Shown one piece after another: positions 41,684 to 50,592 of a stretch of DNA of 64,000 bases. Under the pieces are notes generated by a model. The model saw only the letters and a list, made by a program, of their open reading frames with translations. It ran no database searches and was not told the origin of the DNA. Numbering within the stretch: the stretch's first letter is position 1; each line of letters starts with the position of its first letter. This DNA comes from JBBTCX01 sp964494205. Lineage in GTDB: Bacteria; Planctomycetota; Phycisphaerae; UBA1845. The DNA lies in contig CAZBRD010000007.1 in assembly GCA_964494205.1 (NCBI GenBank), positions 195,452 to 259,451 on the forward strand, given 5' to 3'. The translations under genes were made by a program, and so were the position numbers.

Positions 41684-43588
41684 ATGACATCGGACGAAAC
41701 AAGACCGCCCAGCAACGGTATCCGCCTCTTGGTGGCGACGGCGGGCTTGCTCGGGTTGCTGGCGCTTCCGCTTTGCCTGTGGCTGCTCAGTCGGAATCAG
41801 TTCAACGTCGCAAACTACACGGTGCAGCTCTCGCCCAAACTGCCGCTATTTCCGTCGTTGGTCTTTGTGCTTGGCGGGTTGCTCATCACCATCGCCGTCG
41901 TGGCCGTGAACCGGAGTCTAATTGGTTCACGAAGCCCGATTGTATCACTTGGTGGCGCCTGCCTGCCTTTGATCATTTGCGTGCCCGTGGCTGCATACAC
42001 GCGTCTTGCTCACCACGTTCCCTTTGTGCTGAGTTTCATCGTCATTGCAGCAGCCGGTTGGACCGGTTGGAGATTGGGATCGATCGTTTCGATCGGAAGA
42101 TCCTCTCGGTCTGCTTATTGGATTGGGCTTGCAGTCATATTGTCCCTGGTGATCGCGCTCACCCTCGTTCATACGGGCATCCAGCGGAACTACTACGATC
42201 ACTTCATGTTCGGGCACGCGGACATTGGCCACTATCTGGAGGAGATGAAAAACTGCCTCGCGGGTCGCGGGTTGCGGTCGGACAGCTTCGACTTCGTACG
42301 GCATGGTTGGCACTTTGTTCCGTTGTTTCATGTCGTGGTCCCGTTTTTTTGGCTGTGGCCGACAGAGACGTTCTGGATGGTGTTCGGTGCGTTCACGATG
42401 CACGCGACCGCGCTCATTGCTTATGTATTCGCCAAGCGCGTGACGGGTTCCGTCTTCTGTGCGTTGTGTTGGGGAATAGCGTGGCTGCTGCTGCCGTCTG
42501 TTGGGCGGATGGTCTTCAGCAACACGTACGGATTCCAGTGGACGTGCGTAGCTATCCCGCTGTTGGGATTGATGATTTACTTCTGGTACGCGGAACGGCT
42601 ATGGGCGTCAGCCATCATGGCCGGGCTGGTCCTGCTCACGCAGGAGACGAACGCAGCCAGTGTGGTAGGTTGGGGGTTGTTTCTTGCGATCTTCACGAAA
42701 CGGCGGATTTTTGGTCTTGCCATTGCGGCAGTGGCCGTTGTTTACCTCATCGTATGCTTGAAGTGGATCATTCCTTATTACTCGCACGGAATTGCGTATC
42801 AGCGGTTTGACCTTTTCGGGTCGCTCGGTCCAACCATCGCGGACGTGATTCAATCGCCGTTCACTAACCCGCGCGAGGTTTGGGCCAAGCTAAGTCGCGG
42901 GCAGGTTTTGTTTTACCTGGGAATGATGCTCGTCCCGTTGGCCGGGTTGCCGCTTCGCGGGTGGCGAATGGCGATGGCATCCCTGCCGGGATTGGTCCTC
43001 ATCCTGCTCATGCAGAATCCGGAATATCTGAGTATCAAGTTCTGGCATCATTCGACATTTCTGCCGTTCCTGTTTTTTGCGGGAATGGTGGTCGCAGCGC
43101 AGAAGTCGGGCAATGTGGAGGAGACCCCCGATAGAGAGAATGATCTCGAAGTCTCACCCGTGCGGAAGCAACATGCCGGACGCGCAGGCGCGATCTTGAT
43201 GGCCGCGTTATTCGCCCATTATTTCTTTGGTTTTTCGCCGGTGAGTCGACCATATGCGGTCGTTGCGGCTGACAGTTTCATGAATAGTGCCGACCCGCGA
43301 CTTGCCGTCGTGGAGCAACTACGTCGCGACATTGCGCGAAGTAAGACTGTACTCGCTACGGAGAGGATGGCGGCCCACTTCTGGGATTACCGCCGCATCT
43401 ACACGGGCGGGTTGCGACCTGTGGATTACATCATCATTGATCGCATTGACGCGTGGGATAGGTCAGGACTTCCGCAGGCGGTGGACAAGATACTGGCTGA
43501 TCCTGATTACAAGAAGCAAATGGAAGCGGAGTCGATCGTTGTGTTTCAACGCCGTGCAGATGCGACGAGGGCTGAGCTGGGTGACTGA
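41684..43588 (+). CDS. Multi-span membrane protein, DUF2079-like
   Basis: 634 residues from ATG 41684; an earlier in-frame ATG (41597) gives an extra 29 residues without membrane character. About a dozen hydrophobic helices spread over residues 12-530, followed by a soluble tail. The segment after the fourth or fifth helix, HFMFGHADIGHYLEEMKNCLAGRGL...HFVPLFHVVVPFFWLWPTETFW, has the acidic and His residues and layout of DUF2079 proteins. These are related in shape to GT-C glycosyltransferases such as PMT/ArnT. The tail (MAAHFWDYRRIYTG...VDYIIID) also fits that family. A lipid-linked sugar transferase role is inference. The gene stands alone, divergent from the efflux adaptor. Confidence 0.7.
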   Translation: MTSDETRPPSNGIRLLVATAGLLGLLALPLCLWLLSRNQFNVANYTVQLSPKLPLFPSLVFVLGGLLITIAVVAVNRSLIGSRSPIVSLGGACLPLIICVPVAAYTRLAHHVPFVLSFIVIAAAGWTGWRLGSIVSIGRSSRSAYWIGLAVILSLVIALTLVHTGIQRNYYDHFMFGHADIGHYLEEMKNCLAGRGLRSDSFDFVRHGWHFVPLFHVVVPFFWLWPTETFWMVFGAFTMHATALIAYVFAKRVTGSVFCALCWGIAWLLLPSVGRMVFSNTYGFQWTCVAIPLLGLMIYFWYAERLWASAIMAGLVLLTQETNAASVVGWGLFLAIFTKRRIFGLAIAAVAVVYLIVCLKWIIPYYSHGIAYQRFDLFGSLGPTIADVIQSPFTNPREVWAKLSRGQVLFYLGMMLVPLAGLPLRGWRMAMASLPGLVLILLMQNPEYLSIKFWHHSTFLPFLFFAGMVVAAQKSGNVEETPDRENDLEVSPVRKQHAGRAGAILMAALFAHYFFGFSPVSRPYAVVAADSFMNSADPRLAVVEQLRRDIARSKTVLATERMAAHFWDYRRIYTGGLRPVDYIIIDRIDAWDRSGLPQAVDKILADPDYKKQMEAESIVVFQRRADATRAELGD

Positions 43589-43698
43589 GTTTGAACCAGC
43601 TCAACACATCTACCGTAATCGCCCTCCCTCAGTTTCCAATAAGAGATGAGACGTCGACTCATCGCAGACAGAGAAATTGAACTGGGAGATTGGCAAAA

Positions 43699-44139
43699 AT
43701 GGATAGCATCGAGTCCTTGCAAGAAAGACTTCGCGCAATTGCGGGTGAGCATTCGTTGCTAACGTTGGGCGCCGTTCCGAATACGATATTGAATAAACCC
43801 GATAAGGATCCTAACAAGGATTTGCTCTTTATTACGTTCGTAGGTGCGGAAGGATACCCGACACAAGCTAATGCAGAGAAATGCCTAGAAACTGTGGTCC
43901 GACTCTGTAAGGCGATCAGCGCGAATGGTCTTCCAACGTTATTTCAATCCGTAGTATTCACAGTATTACTCGATCTTCCAGGAGACGAGTATAAGACGAG
44001 ATTCGTCAGAATTTATTGTGGGTCCGAAGAGTTCATGAAAGGCAGTATATGGTCAATAGAGCGTATTTGGCTAAAGATCAGGCATGAAAGGGAAGGCATG
44101 TTTTCCATGGACCTGGTTGATGATCCTGAGCCCTCATAG
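43699..44139 (+). CDS. Hypothetical cytoplasmic protein, AT-rich gene
   Basis: 146 residues from ATG 43699, preceded by GGGAG at about 10-base spacing; a TTG at 43690 is too close to that site. No signal peptide, membrane helix or known motif was seen. The sequence has an alpha/beta look (LLFITFVGAEGYPTQANAEK, FQSVVFTVLLDLPGDEY, FVRIYCGSEEF). Its base composition is clearly more AT-rich than the surrounding genes, as with the CdiI-like gene at 24942. That suggests recent acquisition. It might be an accessory or immunity-type gene, but nothing in the sequence shows this. Confidence 0.55.
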   Translation: MDSIESLQERLRAIAGEHSLLTLGAVPNTILNKPDKDPNKDLLFITFVGAEGYPTQANAEKCLETVVRLCKAISANGLPTLFQSVVFTVLLDLPGDEYKTRFVRIYCGSEEFMKGSIWSIERIWLKIRHEREGMFSMDLVDDPEPS

Positions 44140-44172
44140 GTCACGCCGATTGAAGATACCATTTACCAATGG

Positions 44173-44838
44173 TTACTCTTTCTTCTCTTCCTTCGCGTTG
44201 GCGGGGTCGAGCTTGATGCCCTGCTCGGCCAAGGCGGCCACGTACTTGTCGGGCGATTCGAGGAAGCTCTTCTTGGCTTCGGGTGTGGCGAAGTAAATCG
44301 TCTGACCGCTGACCAGCTTCGCGGAGTTTCGACCGACGACTTCAGAACCCGTCACAGGGCACTTGATTTGGTATGTGTACGCATTAGCCAAAGCAGTTGC
44401 ATATTGAGCGGGGTCTTTCCGATAACGCGTTGGACAACCGTTGCAGCAAAACAAGACCTTCTTGCCCTCCACATCGAACGAGAACTTTGCGTCGGCTGAT
44501 TTGGACGCCATCACCGGGCAACGAACCTGCACCTTTGGTTTGTCCGCGAGCGCTTTGCGTTGGGCGGCAACGGCGTCAGCGAATTTCGGCGGGTCAGCCT
44601 GATACTTTTCGATGCCTTCTTTGTTGGAAAAGAAAACCGGCCCGTCATTGGTCGAGACGCTAAACGAAACATCGATCGCCTCGCCCGTTACCGGACATTT
44701 CGGCAGCGTGGATTTGGCGTCAGTGAGCTTGGGAGTCGTTGACGGGGCCTTCTCTTCGGCGTTTGCGACCAAAGCGCCGCAGCTCACTGTGAATCCGACG
44801 ATCAACGCTGAAAACTTCAAACAGTTGGAACTGAACAT
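44173..44838 (-). CDS. Secreted protein with three YHS-type metal-binding domains
   Basis: 221 residues. The start has a GAGGAG site 10 bases upstream. A signal peptide (about 1-28, ending VANAEE) is followed by three YHS-like units, each beginning KCPVTG/RCPVMA/KCPVTG. Unit 1 (about 49-87) has FFSNKEGIEKYQADPPKFA. Unit 2 (about 102-142) has VLFCCNGCPTRYRKDPAQYA. Unit 3 (about 153-195) has IYFATPEAKKSFLESPDKYV. YHS domains often bind heavy metals or copper. Only unit 2 carries the CCNGC cysteines, so the units probably differ in function. It lies 132 bases downstream of the TlpA-like gene on the same strand, which would fit a periplasmic metal or redox task. Confidence 0.8.
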   Translation of the reverse strand: MFSSNCLKFSALIVGFTVSCGALVANAEEKAPSTTPKLTDAKSTLPKCPVTGEAIDVSFSVSTNDGPVFFSNKEGIEKYQADPPKFADAVAAQRKALADKPKVQVRCPVMASKSADAKFSFDVEGKKVLFCCNGCPTRYRKDPAQYATALANAYTYQIKCPVTGSEVVGRNSAKLVSGQTIYFATPEAKKSFLESPDKYVAALAEQGIKLDPANAKEEKKE

Positions 44839-44970
44839 TTATCAAGTCTCCTCAAATCAAACGGAGGACAAATAAGACACTCTACTGCTACTCATCTCAG
44901 TCGCGGCGTTTTCCTTGCACTGTATTTCACCGAAGGCGTCAATTGTTACACCGCTGCGAATCGAATCAGA

Positions 44971-46329
44971 CTACTTGCCGGGTGGGCCAAGCAGCTCTTC
45001 AATAATTCGCTCGAATTCCTTCCGCAGCTTCTGATGTTCCTCGCCCGTGGCAGGGCCGGAGAATCCTGTGTGCACGGCCTTCACCTTGCCGTCTGCTTGA
45101 AGGAATATCGTAGTTGGATAAGCGACGATTTGCTCGAGCAATGGAAATGCGGCTGCGGCCTTTTCTTTGTCGCGGGTTCCGGCGATCAGGACGGGATACT
45201 TAATATTGTGTCGTTCGACGTAAGTCTTAACCTGCTTTGCATCGCGTTTCTCATCGCCGGTAAGTTCGAACGCTAGGCTGACGATGCGCAGGCCACGATC
45301 GCGGTATTTCGCGTCGAGTTCGGCGAGGAACGGCGCTTCATCGTGACAGTTTGGGCACCACGTGCCAAAAACTTCGATGATGCGCGCTTTGCCGGCAAAC
45401 GCCGGATCGTTAAGTGATTTGCGATTCCCTTCCACGTCGGGAAATACGAGGTCGGCGAGTTTCACCGACTCGTTCACTTTCGAAAGCTTGAGCGGGTCGG
45501 GTAGCGTCGCGCTGGGGTCAGGCTTGGCTGTCCATTTTTCGTGATGCTTGTCGGAGGCCCAGAAATCGCCGGACAGCGTTCCGTCACTCTGGAGCGCAGC
45601 CTTGAACAGCAGCGCGTGCGCTCCGTCGAACGACGATAGCTGCAGGTTCTTGCCGTCGAACACGCCGTTCAGGAATCCGTAGTCTCCCGTGCTGCTGAGA
45701 AACGTGCCGCTGACGCGATCGGGCGAGTGTGTCTTGAAATCGCCCACGGCTGGGGTCGTCTCGCTTCCAAACTTGACCGACCATTTTCCGGCGATGGGGC
45801 TGTCTACGGGGATATTTGCAAGTTGTTGCGATGGCGTGCCCTTGAGGTTGAGCTCTGCGAAAAACGGCAATGTCGCCCATTGATCGGCGCCGCGGCGCTT
45901 TCGCCACTCGCCGCGCAATTCGAACTTCTCATCCGCGCGCATCACAGCCACGTTAGTTGGTAGTGCGTCCCCGGCGATCTTGACGGTCCCGGTAAGGGTT
46001 GCATCGAAATGTTCGAAGTTGATCTCAAATGACTGTGGTTGGCCCTTGGGACCACTGGATCGTTGAAGATCGGTCCACCTTGGGAATGTGCAAGACGGAA
46101 CTCGAATGCGTTCCTCGCCGTTTACAACCCATGCGACAGGATGCGGGCTGGTAACGTCGATTTCCAGAACGAACGGCAACTCCCCGCCCGGACTTTTCAG
46201 ATGGGCCGGACCAACGAGCCACTTGGGAGTCGCTTCGTTTTCCTGAAGTGCCTTGATGGTGCCCCCGGCCTTTTTCTTGCCCTCGGGGGACTGCACAAAC
46301 AAAAAGAGCAACGCAACTAAATACGGCAT
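44971..46329 (-). CDS. Secreted TlpA-like thiol-disulfide protein with long N-terminal domain
   Basis: 452 residues. ATG 46329 is fixed by a GGAGG site (AGGAGGAAACC) and starts a signal peptide (MPYLVALLFLFVQSPEG). Residues about 25-310 form a beta-rich domain like the N-terminal halves of planctomycete TlpA proteins. The C-terminal thioredoxin domain (about 310-445) has VFGTWCPNCHDEAPFL with the WCxxC redox site and the cis-Pro strand AYPTTIFLQADG. TlpA-like proteins reduce disulfides outside the cytoplasm, for example on apocytochromes or copper proteins. The next gene downstream encodes the three-YHS protein. Unlike the degenerate redoxin-like end of the protein at 5991-8750, this one is intact. 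Confidence 0.87.
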   Translation of the reverse strand: MPYLVALLFLFVQSPEGKKKAGGTIKALQENEATPKWLVGPAHLKSPGGELPFVLEIDVTSPHPVAWVVNGEERIRVPSCTFPRWTDLQRSSGPKGQPQSFEINFEHFDATLTGTVKIAGDALPTNVAVMRADEKFELRGEWRKRRGADQWATLPFFAELNLKGTPSQQLANIPVDSPIAGKWSVKFGSETTPAVGDFKTHSPDRVSGTFLSSTGDYGFLNGVFDGKNLQLSSFDGAHALLFKAALQSDGTLSGDFWASDKHHEKWTAKPDPSATLPDPLKLSKVNESVKLADLVFPDVEGNRKSLNDPAFAGKARIIEVFGTWCPNCHDEAPFLAELDAKYRDRGLRIVSLAFELTGDEKRDAKQVKTYVERHNIKYPVLIAGTRDKEKAAAAFPLLEQIVAYPTTIFLQADGKVKAVHTGFSGPATGEEHQKLRKEFERIIEELLGPPGK

Positions 46330-46449
46330 GGTTTCCTCCTTCCCGGCACAATTGGACAGCACGAAGCCGAATACTCCCGCCAATAATGGGGCTTCGCAAA
46401 CGGGATGGCTGGGCGATATGATAGCTGGAGGGAGCGTTCGGGGGAAAGT

Positions 46450-49400
46450 ATGCCTTGCAAACCAATTCGGATTGGTCCGCGCAACAGACGCAGACGCTTG
46501 ATCTGCCGTCTGTGGATGGCTGGTTGGCTGACTGCTTCTCTCATCTCAAGCGCCGCCTACGGCCAACAGGTTGAAATCGGCCCTGAGGGAAGAGACATTT
46601 CCCGCGATCATCGCGCCGCAAGTGGTGGCGAGAAGAGTAACAATCCGGATTACGATAGAGCAGTCCCGGTGCGCGAAACGCCGCTGCCGTTTCTGACGGT
46701 GGGTGATTTGTTGGTGGTCACACCCACCGACGATCCGACAGTCATTCGACAGCGAAGCGTCGAGCTGGCAGGCCCTGTATTGGTTCGGATCGCGCAAGAC
46801 CGCAAGAGCCCACAGACTATTTCAATGCCGTTGTTCGATGGCCGGCGTGTCGTGATCGATGTCAATCGGATGGAATGGACATCGGACGCACGCTGGGCGA
46901 TGTTCGGGGAACTGGCTGCTCCGGATTTTGGCTGGTTTACGCTGGTTTTTCGCGATGGAATCGTAGCCGCCAATCTGAGGTCGCCCGCGCTCGGCGTGTA
47001 CCAGATACGGTATATGCCTTCCGGCGCGCATGTGCTTCGGCAGATCGACGAAAGCAAGTTTCCACCGTGCGGAACCGTGCCTGCGGATGACTTTCTGATC
47101 CCACCGCCGTTGGCTCAACCCATCGCTAACACGGCTGGTGCGTGCGCGGATGACGGATCGCAGATCGACATGCTGGTGGTGTACACGCAGAGCGCGCGGG
47201 TGTTCGCGGGCGGCACGTCGGCGATTCAGTCCCTGATCAATCTGGCTGAGGCCGAGACTAACTCGGCCTACTTATTCAGCCAAATCGCGCCAAGAGTTCG
47301 CGTGGTGGCTACGCATGAAGTGAATTATCAGGAGAGCGGGAACTCGCAGATCGACCGTGAACATTTGTATCTGCCGAACGACGGCGAGATGGACGAAGTG
47401 CATCTGCTGCGCGATGAGTACGTCGCGGACGTGGTCAGTCTGATCGTGCACAATCTCGAAGTGTGCGGGCGGGCGGCCTTCTCCGTTCAGTCGGGTAGCA
47501 CGCCATTCCCGCAGCTCGCGTTCAACGTGGTTAAGGACACTTGCGCAACAGGTAATTTCAGTTTCGGACATGAGCTTGGGCACAACCAGGGATGTCGTCA
47601 CGATCGCGGGGCCGATAACAGCGATCTCGGTTCGTTTCCCTATGCACATGGTTATCGTGATCCCTCGAACGAGTTCCGCACGATCATGGCTGTGCTGGTG
47701 CAAGGGGTGCCGCGCATTCCCTTTTTTTCCAACTCAGAGCTAACTTTCAACTTTCTTCCGCTGGGAATTCCGCCGGGGCAGCCCAATTCCGCTGACAACT
47801 CCTTGGCTATCAACAACACCGGCGCGGTCGTGGCCAATTTCCGCAATCGCGACTGCAACGGCAACGGTATTTGTGATGAGGAAGACATCGCAAGCGGCCA
47901 GAGTCAGGATTGCAATCACAATGGACGGCCTGACTCTTGCGAGCTGGACTGCAACCATAACGGGCGACACGATCAGTGCGATATCGCGATGGGAACCAGT
48001 CAAGACTGCGCGCACAATGGAATTCCCGATGAGTGTGAGCCTGACTGCAATCAGAATGGAATCGTCGACACATGCGACATCCTCTCGGGCAATGCGACGG
48101 ACAACAATCACAATCAGATTCCCGACACGTGCGAACCGCCGATCATCTATGTGGATATCAACGCCAAGGGCCTGAACACGGGAACAAGCTGGATCAACGC
48201 GTCGCGCGATTTGCAGGCTGCGCTGGCCACGGCCGCGGTATCGCAGGGAGCGGTGCACGAAATTTGGGTGGCAGCGGGCACATACACGCCAACGGGTCCG
48301 GAGGGAAGTCGCGAGGCGACGTTCAATTTAATTAGCGGCGTCGGGATATATGGCGGGTTTGTGGGCGGTGAGACAAGTCGAACTCAGCGAAACCCGGAAA
48401 TGTACGAGACGATCCTCAGCGGAGATTTGAATTCCGACGACGTGCCTTCTTTTGGGAACCGCGGTGACAACAGCTACAACGTGGTGACAAGCACTGACAC
48501 TCTTTCGACGGCGGTGCTCGATGGGTTCACGATCCGTGGAGGCCACGCCGATGCGGCGTTTCCTCACAACGGTGGAGCGGGACTTTTCAATTCCGGCGGG
48601 AGCCCACGTATTTCGCGATGCGTGTTCCGCGACCACGACGCGGGCGGTCCGACCATCCTCGGCCACAGCGGCGCGGTGAACAATCATGGCGGCTCGCCGT
48701 TGTTTGTTGATTGTATTTTCGTAGGGAATGTTGCGAGCGGCAGCGGCGGCGCGGTTGGGAACAATCTTGAGAGCGCCCCCACCTTCATCAATTGTCGATT
48801 CTTTGGGAATAGTTCGCCATCCGGCGGGGCTGTGCGAAACGGAGGCGTCATCGGTGCGACACCGACGTTCATCAACTGCGCGTTCAGCGGAAACCAGACG
48901 TCCGGTCGCGGGGCGGCGGTGATCAACTTCCCGGGTGTGACCAGCACGTTTCACAATTGCACGATCGCGTTCAATTCCGCCTTTCAGGACGCGGGTGGTA
49001 TTTTTGGCGAAGCCGAATCAACCGCGACAATTACCAACTCCATTCTCTGGGGAAACAGCGGGCAATCGGGACAGTCTCAGGCTGCTCAACTGCTTGGCGG
49101 GGACATCACCATTCATTCTTCATGCGTGCAGAATCTGACCGGTTCGCTTGTCGGCACGGGGAACATCAGCGCGAATCCGATGTTTGGTGCGCCGGCGGGT
49201 CACGATGGCGCGATTGGCACCGCGGACGATCAGTTTGCAATGCACCAGGGCTCTCCATGTATTGACTCGGGCACGAACAATCTGGTGCCGCTCGACATGT
49301 TCGACATCGACAGCGATGGAAGCACGAGCGAGAGAATCCCGCTGGATGTTCTGCGCAAGCCGAGGTTTTTCGATCAGCCCGACACGCCGAACGGTTCGCC

Positions 49401-50592
49401 GGGCAGCACGCCGCTAGTTGATCGCGGGGCTTACGAAAACGTCGACGATTGCAACGGCAATGGGATTTCCGATCCCGCTGAAACTGCCTCGGGCGCGTCA
49501 CAGGACTGCAATCAGAATAGCAAGCCCGATGAATGCGAACCTTTCGTCGATTGCAACCTCAACGCCATCCGTGATAGCTGCGATATTTCCAACGGCATTG
49601 ATACTGATTGCAACGCGAACGCGATTCCCGATGGATGTGAGTTAGACGATGCTCCGGCCATCGATTGCAACGCCAACAGTAGAATCGACTCGTGCGACAT
49701 TGCCGACGGGACGAGCGACGATTGCAACGCGAACGCTGTTCCCGATGAATGCGATTTTGCCGATGGAACGAGCAAGGATTGCAACGACAACAACATTCCA
49801 GACGACTGCGAATCGACGGCTGATTGCGACCACAACGGCGAGCAGGACATCTGCCAGATCGATGCGAAACCGAGACTCGACTGCGATCTGAACGGAATCC
49901 TTGATAAATGCGAATCGCAGGACGATTGCAACAACAATCTTGAGTTGGACTTCTGCGAACTCGCTCGCGGCGAGGCCTTCGATTGTGATGGCAATGGCCT
50001 GCTCGACCAATGCGACATTGAATCGGGCGCAATGCTTGACGTAAACGCGAATAAGATCCCAGATCCATGCGAGTTTCCGACGCTATCGGTGAGCGCCGTA
50101 GGATGCCGCTACCTCTCGATTGTCCCCGTTCCGAACACGCACCAGCTGGCCATTCGTATTCGCGGCGACGCGAGTGATTCGAGAGTAAGTTGTGTAGACG
50201 CCTATGTGCAGGCGGATGGGAGTCTTGGGCCGAACGCCGTCTTTCTGCTGCCCGCCGTATGGGCAAGCATGTATCTATCCGATTCCGAGATCATTCCTGA
50301 AGCCACCTATCGCGCGTACGCCGACTATGGCGAGGTGGGCAATCCGGAGCTGTCGCTGCCGGTCTCTGCTCGGACTTGGGCGTGGGGCGATTTTGACGAC
50401 TCCGGCGACCTCGATCTCGATGACCTGAGTTGCATGCTCAACGCCTCGTCGGGAAACTTCAATCTCTGCGCCTGGTATGAAGCGGACATGATGGGATTTG
50501 TGCCAAACCATGTCATTGACCTCAGCGATTTGACCGCGTTTCTCACAGCCTTCGCCGGCGGGAGTTACCCCGGTCCTTCGCCGTGCCCTTAG
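46450..50592 (+). CDS. Secreted M12B-like metallopeptidase with DCNxN repeats, beta-helix and dockerin-like end
   Basis: 1380 residues from ATG 46450 (GGGGA site 5 bases upstream), with a signal peptide (about 1-37, ending AAYGQQ). A reprolysin-like zinc metallopeptidase domain follows. Its site HELGHNQGCRHDRG is at about 375-388 and RTIMA, a probable Met-turn, is about 35 residues later. Next come six DCNxNGxxDxC repeats (about 467-565) and a parallel beta-helix/pectate-lyase-like region (about 570-990; repeated NxGGSPxFxxCxFxGN pattern). Twelve more DCNxN repeats (about 998-1208) are followed by a dockerin-like end (WGDFDDSGDLDLDDLSCML...VIDLSDLTAFL). The aspartate-rich repeats probably bind calcium. 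The protein is presumably secreted or cell-surface bound. Its last 4 bases overlap the convergent FAD/Fe-S oxidase gene. Confidence 0.88.
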   Translation: MPCKPIRIGPRNRRRRLICRLWMAGWLTASLISSAAYGQQVEIGPEGRDISRDHRAASGGEKSNNPDYDRAVPVRETPLPFLTVGDLLVVTPTDDPTVIRQRSVELAGPVLVRIAQDRKSPQTISMPLFDGRRVVIDVNRMEWTSDARWAMFGELAAPDFGWFTLVFRDGIVAANLRSPALGVYQIRYMPSGAHVLRQIDESKFPPCGTVPADDFLIPPPLAQPIANTAGACADDGSQIDMLVVYTQSARVFAGGTSAIQSLINLAEAETNSAYLFSQIAPRVRVVATHEVNYQESGNSQIDREHLYLPNDGEMDEVHLLRDEYVADVVSLIVHNLEVCGRAAFSVQSGSTPFPQLAFNVVKDTCATGNFSFGHELGHNQGCRHDRGADNSDLGSFPYAHGYRDPSNEFRTIMAVLVQGVPRIPFFSNSELTFNFLPLGIPPGQPNSADNSLAINNTGAVVANFRNRDCNGNGICDEEDIASGQSQDCNHNGRPDSCELDCNHNGRHDQCDIAMGTSQDCAHNGIPDECEPDCNQNGIVDTCDILSGNATDNNHNQIPDTCEPPIIYVDINAKGLNTGTSWINASRDLQAALATAAVSQGAVHEIWVAAGTYTPTGPEGSREATFNLISGVGIYGGFVGGETSRTQRNPEMYETILSGDLNSDDVPSFGNRGDNSYNVVTSTDTLSTAVLDGFTIRGGHADAAFPHNGGAGLFNSGGSPRISRCVFRDHDAGGPTILGHSGAVNNHGGSPLFVDCIFVGNVASGSGGAVGNNLESAPTFINCRFFGNSSPSGGAVRNGGVIGATPTFINCAFSGNQTSGRGAAVINFPGVTSTFHNCTIAFNSAFQDAGGIFGEAESTATITNSILWGNSGQSGQSQAAQLLGGDITIHSSCVQNLTGSLVGTGNISANPMFGAPAGHDGAIGTADDQFAMHQGSPCIDSGTNNLVPLDMFDIDSDGSTSERIPLDVLRKPRFFDQPDTPNGSPGSTPLVDRGAYENVDDCNGNGISDPAETASGASQDCNQNSKPDECEPFVDCNLNAIRDSCDISNGIDTDCNANAIPDGCELDDAPAIDCNANSRIDSCDIADGTSDDCNANAVPDECDFADGTSKDCNDNNIPDDCESTADCDHNGEQDICQIDAKPRLDCDLNGILDKCESQDDCNNNLELDFCELARGEAFDCDGNGLLDQCDIESGAMLDVNANKIPDPCEFPTLSVSAVGCRYLSIVPVPNTHQLAIRIRGDASDSRVSCVDAYVQADGSLGPNAVFLLPAVWASMYLSDSEIIPEATYRAYADYGEVGNPELSLPVSARTWAWGDFDDSGDLDLDDLSCMLNASSGNFNLCAWYEADMMGFVPNHVIDLSDLTAFLTAFAGGSYPGPSPCP

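Noticed and set aside
47850..50070. Regularly spaced DNA repeats that could suggest a CRISPR-like array
   Set aside because: They are in frame, diverge at third positions and encode DCNxNGxPDxC protein repeats of one large gene.
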